From assembly GCA_001586965.3 (NCBI GenBank), contig LUCW03000056.1, positions 1 to 34,887 of the forward strand: 34,887 nt of DNA, read 5' to 3'. Position 1 is the first letter of the stretch. The number at the start of each line of letters is the position of its first letter. The stretch comes from Sphaeroforma sirkka. Its lineage: Eukaryota > Opisthokonta > Ichthyosporea > Ichthyophonida. The notes under the pieces were generated by a model. That model made no database searches. It was not told the origin of the DNA and saw only the letters and a list, made by a program, of their open reading frames with translations. This document shows positions 30,409-34,887 of this stretch, in pieces. Position numbers and translations under genes: made by a program.

Positions 30409-32730
30409 ATGGATATTTATATTCAGTACTCTATCAGTTCATTCGCACACATTTCTGGTTCTCCATTGACAAACAACTCACCAACCATGTCCTACCCCCG
30501 CCAAAGTCGTAGACAGCAACTCTTGAATCCTGAGCGCCGCAAGGAAGATGATATCGACCGACGTGGAACTAAACGTCGTCAGTCCCATACGGAACGCTCC
30601 GCTCCGCACTCAGGTCAGGCACTGGAGGGGCAACAACAGACACATCTTGGGGCTCCACATATTATTTCCGCGGACGACAAGCAGCCACCAACAGCAAACA
30701 AAATGGACCTGCACAATCTGACGAGGATGTCATATTCGAGGGTGAGACCAAGGAAGTACCCAACCTGCGTGCGGACAGTAGTCAGACTTTTATTGGTGAA
30801 CAGGTAGCCAGTGAAGGGCTGTCCCTCGTTCGTCTCGGGATACTCCAGGGGCCTTATTTCCCAGTAATGACCCACCACGCCTCCCACCTAACAAGCGGAA
30901 GCGTCACCGGAACCGTACCAACAACAACAAGGAAACGGCACGGGAACAATCGTCAGCTCAGAAACTCACGGAGCTGATGACACAACAGCAGTCTCTCTTT
31001 GAAAAATACGAACAGAGGTTACAGCGCATAAACGCCGGACGAACTACAATAGGGCCGGCCGCTAAGGAGAGTTCTTCTGACGCACACGAACGGGTACAGG
31101 CAGTACCAGAGGACGAAGACAACCCTACCTTCCGAATTCAAGGCTGTGAGCGTCCGTTTTATGGACTTGGGTACAAATCACCAGGGTCAGAGGACAGTTC
31201 AACCGAGGAGGATGATACTCTGTCTGCCAGTGAGAACACACCAACTTTTCAAGAGTTCGCACATGAACAAGTATTAGCCAGACAGAATCCTCAAGGTAAG
31301 CAGGCGGTGAAGAATAGACAGGACCGATTAAGTACGAACCTGCGCCAACAACAGCAACGTCAGTGGGGCGAGAAAGAAGCGCCCAGTGAATATGTACAGA
31401 CACATAAACGACAAGAGAAGGAGACAACAGTGCCTCCGCCCACACCGGCTAGTATCGAGAAAGGCGACAGGCGCTACACGCACGGATACTACAGTTAAGT
31501 GACGAGCTATGCCAAGCAATCGAGGAGAATAACACGGCTCGAGCTGAAGCTCTTCGGGGCGTGATTGAGACACTTCGAGCTACATTAGAGTCCCGACCGG
31601 TAGAGAAGCGTCCCGTACCTTCACCACGTACGTGGCCTGATTGGCCGTCGAACAGATACTACCTACATGATATCATGGAACGGGACACAAGAGGGGCTCT
31701 CCTCGAGGCGTTCAAGAACGCACAAATCGCAGGGCTGGACGAGAGTTGGAACCTTACATGGTTTCATAAGGTACTATCTTACTTCAAGGCGGAAAAGTCA
31801 ACGCTGGACTACATCCGCGACAACTCTGAACGGTTGAAGACATGCACACCTCAACTACAGATCGAACAGATCTGTTCGCACGAAACACAAGCCACTGTCG
31901 ATCCCGCGTTTCGCAAGTTAGCCAAGGGCCAAAGTCGGAACATGCACACTCCTCTTATGGAACAAATGACACAGCTCATGGAGAACCACAGGAGGGCACG
32001 TGAACGGTGCCAGACAGATGCCGACTTCCAACAGAATTTAGTGAACCACTGCATTGTACAACTGTTAGAAGAAGCTCTCAACGGCCGTACGTATGAACGT
32101 ACTCTACAGTTGCATCCCAAATGGCAACTGATGGAGACACACGAGCTTATACAGCTGTTGAGCCCTGACATTCAGGATGCACAGCAACGTACGGCAGCAC
32201 GTTTCCAGGGTCGCAACAACCGCGAGGGCCCGACGACCAATGGAAGTCGCGACCACACCAATAGCCGCCCCAACCTACAGACGAGTAGACGACAAACGCA
32301 GAATTGGACTCAACGGCCCCAACCTACGGTACCAACGACTTGTGCGGGGTGCCAGGCACAGGCGCCACCAGGTGGTAGGCACATCCCACGGTGTCACCAT
32401 TTCAGGGCGTCGCAAGCGGTGAGCGCAGAGGGTCGGGCAAGGCTATACGACAACAACCGTCCTTTGAGGGACGTACAATCGGTACACAGACCGTCCACAA
32501 CGTCAACCGCAGGACAGGGGCAGAATACATCCCAGACTAGAGACGTAGTTACAATACGTCCGACGCCTCAAGTACAGGTGAATGCGATTACACAGGACGA
32601 AGACTTGGCTCCACCATCGGAAGCTACAGAGATTCATATCAACACGATCCTTTACGAAGACTTCGAGCACATGACGTCACCACCAAACCACACCTATGAC
32701 ATGTGGGAGTCGGTAGCCGATCATGCATGA
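30409..32730 (+). pseudogene. gag: A3 gag, most complete copy, frame-broken
   Basis: First AUG at 30409 (MDIYIQYSISS); an in-frame MSYP at 30487 in a good ACCATGTC context may be the real start. Then a basic region (RRKEDDIDRRGTKRRQ), a Gln-rich part (MTQQQSLFEKYEQ, 30977), an acidic part (GSEDSSTEEDD, near 31180), a basic QRQWGEKEA stretch, the core PRTWPDWP (31624) to ATVDPAFRKLAKG (31891), and the zinc knuckle CAGC-x9-H-x3-C (32341-32397). The C-terminal part reads unbroken to VADHA and TGA (32728-32730), unlike A2. Breaks near 30720-30975 and at the A-run near 31461, where A2 has one A more and is open. Taken together A2 and A3 imply a Gag of roughly 750 residues. Confidence 0.82.
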
Positions 32731-34887
32731 GAGGTGAGGGTGTCTGAGTCGGATAGGAGCTTCATATTTGTTACCACGATTGAGCAGTGATGGCAATACA
32801 AGACCCATTGCTGACGTCAGACAACCGAGTCTATATTCAAGTACAAATCAACGGACGTACGTTCAAAGCCTTGATAGACACGGGAGCAAATAGAAGTTGT
32901 ATCTCACAGACATCCGCAGACCTCCTTGGCCGACCAATAACTCCGGCACCACCTGGGTCATTTATATATTTAGCTGACAAGGCGGTGCGAACTCCTCGAC
33001 TGGGGACGACGGAAGTGGTACCTATAAGGTACGGTACCAGAATTATCGACGGTTCATTAGAATTGATGAACTTGCCGACGGGTATAGATGTTATAGTGGG
33101 GCAAGATATGTTGAAAGGCTTGGGCCTATACATAGGCGGTATCCAATCGCCACTTGCACCAATAGACCCCACAGAACTAGAAGAGCTCCTCGAACCCATA
33201 CCACGCCGACAGGCACCTAACACGACGGAACCCGTCGATGTACGCCAACGGTTGGCACAGGATTTGGAAGCCAATGCGAAAATTGCCGACAACGCGCGCT
33301 GTCGTCTGGAAGGGAGAGGTAACCATCCCAGTAACCCATGAACAAGCGTTGCAGATGCGGCGATCGGCGCGTAACTTCGTATCCGATCGATGGCTCCCCT
33401 ATGTGGATGAACAAGTGAAGAAGTGGTTGACGGATTTGGTGATCACGAAACGAACGACACCAACGACTGTTAATCTTCCTCTCCTTGCGGTACCGACATT
33501 CGATGCGGAAGGCAACGTCAAGAAGGTACGCGTGTGTTTAGACATGCGTGCCGTTAACGCGCTTATTCCTGGTGACCAGTTCCTGATCCCCAAGGTCAAC
33601 GAACTCATATCTCGCCTCAAGAGTAAGAAGTACTACACGACGCTGGACATATCGGCTGCATACCACAGGCTGCCCATCCATCCAGACTCACAATACTTAT
33701 TTAGTTTTTACACACGAACGTTATCAGTACTCGTTCACATCAGCACCGTTCGGTCTTCATGTGTACTCACGCAGCAGTTTCAACGTACCTTGAGTACAAT
33801 ACTTGATGGCTTTACCGGTTCACCACTATATCGATGACATAGTTATCGCCAGTGACGGTTATGACGAACACGTTAGGACGGTGCAGAAGGTGATACAACG
33901 CTTAACATACCACAGTTTTAAGCTTAACCCTGCCAAGTGCCACTTCGCTATCTCCGAAGTCATGATCCTAGGGAAGAAAGTATCGGCACAAGGCATTGAC
34001 ATTGACCATGAAAAGCAGGCCAAGCTGATCGACTGGCCCACACCACAACGATACAAAGATATAGCCTCGGCGTTGGGTTTAGCAAATTACCTCCACGAAC
34101 ATCTGCCTAATTTCGCGAACACGGTTGCACCCTTGCGCGAATTTTGCAAACTCAAACCAAAGGAGTTGATAGGTGATCGTTGGGAGGAGAGACATGCACA
34201 GGCGTGGCAGGCAATGAAAGACGCAGTGGTGAATGCTGTGGCGTTACACTTTCCGGTCGACGGCATTCCTCTAAACTTGAAACCGACGCTAGCGATTACG
34301 GTTTAGGGGAGCGCTATTCCAATGGGTCAACGGTAAGAAACATTACTTAATGTTCTTTAGTAAGACTCTGAACCATGCGCAACAGAACTACGCCACACCT
34401 ATGAAGGAGTTACTGGCATTGGTATATGGACTGACACATTTCAGGGAATACTTGGATGGGCAACGGTTTGCGGTCTGCTCACGGACCACAAGGCCCCAGC
34501 TATATATGAAACACAGCTCAAGCTTAATCCGATGCTTCAGAGATGGCATCATATCATCGCGCCATTCAACTCTTACCATATCGCATACCAGGAGAGTCAA
34601 ATGCTCTCCCGGACATGTTAAGTAGAGTACACGAGGGGACAGCGGAGCAGGACGAACTCGAAATAATGTATACCGACGGCTGGCAGTTATTCCCTAGTTA
34701 CTTTGAACAAGCGCAACAACACTTTGGACCGAATGACATAGATGCAATTTGCAGGACCCAACCAACGCTCAGCTTCTCGGTTCTGGACGAAGGATGATGG
34801 GGAAGGAGCGTTTGCCCAACGACCGGTCGATAGTCGATGGATGGATGAACCCGCCTTGTGACAGATACACAGATGTTACGCAAGATA
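32731..34887 (+). pseudogene. pol: A3 pol, 5' part, truncated by window end
   Basis: Same frame as gag after the TGA (GAG GTG AGG GTG TCT), then a missing G near 32781 shifts it; protease is open from 32787 (LIDTGANRSC near 32870). A two-base loss near 33315 breaks the linker. RT motifs: VCLDMRAVNALIP 33531, TTLDISAAYHRLPI 33639, YIDDIVIASDG 33828. RNase H: MKELLALVYG 34401, with DHKALVY damaged near 34485. The Dam-like domain starts near 34690 (FPSYFEQAQQHFGPNDID) and is cut by the end just after a damaged NPP(W) at 34845-34857. The frame loss pattern differs from A2. Confidence 0.85.

Larger units (their letters stand above)
28953..34887 (+). mobile_element. A3: family A chromovirus, truncated by window end
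   Basis: Begins with a 245-bp LTR inserted in the last RT array unit (after agacatgcacag) and continues colinear with A2: leader, gag, TGA, pol to the Dam-like domain, where the window stops. The integrase, chromodomain and 3' LTR are outside. Nearly identical to A2, including the tripled leader motif, so A2 and A3 belong to one young subfamily. The last ~400 bp have many more differences than the rest. Confidence 0.9.

Overview
The window (34,887 bp) is eukaryotic, repeat-derived DNA made almost entirely of LTR retrotransposons of the Ty3/gypsy chromovirus type (PR-RT-RNase H-IN-chromodomain order). I see no host gene, rRNA or functional tRNA. Nothing fixes the host species: a fungus, alga or other protist with repeat-rich heterochromatin would fit. 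Most single-base breaks in reading frame fall in homopolymers and differ between near-identical copies, and the first and last few hundred bases are noisier. This looks like a draft long-read contig as well as real element decay.

Two related families are present. Family A has ~250-bp LTRs (TGTGGTCAG...CTTACTACA). Family B has ~180-bp LTRs (TGTGGTAAA...TTTACTACA). They are nested. (0) The base layer is a tandem array of a ~1,080-bp unit (PR-RT linker + whole RT + start of RNase H, + strand) at 1-943 and about 24949-28952. (1) Element A1 (minus strand, 944 to ~24948) is inserted in that array. (2) Element A2 (plus strand, 3148-11592, both LTRs, flanking ATGT duplication) is inserted in the integrase gene of A1. 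(3) Element B1 (minus strand, 15944-24018, both LTRs, flanking TTTA duplication) is inserted in the 5' leader of A1. (4) Element A3 (plus strand, 28953 to the window end) is inserted in the last array unit and runs off the window.

Each full element reads 5' LTR, ~1-1.4 kb leader, gag, one in-frame stop codon, pol, a repeat-rich 3' UTR, purine tract, 3' LTR. Pol carries protease, RT (YIDD/YLDD), RNase H, a Dam-like adenine-methyltransferase-type domain with an intact NPPW motif, integrase (HHCC, D-D-35-E, GPY) and a C-terminal chromodomain. The points most worth following are: the methyltransferase-like domain in a chromovirus, conserved in both families; the gag/pol junction, where both families have a single in-frame stop (UGA in A, UAG in B) with conserved downstream sequence; an LTR-leader complementarity that pairs the AATAAA signal in both families although the sequences differ; and the in-frame RT concatemer.
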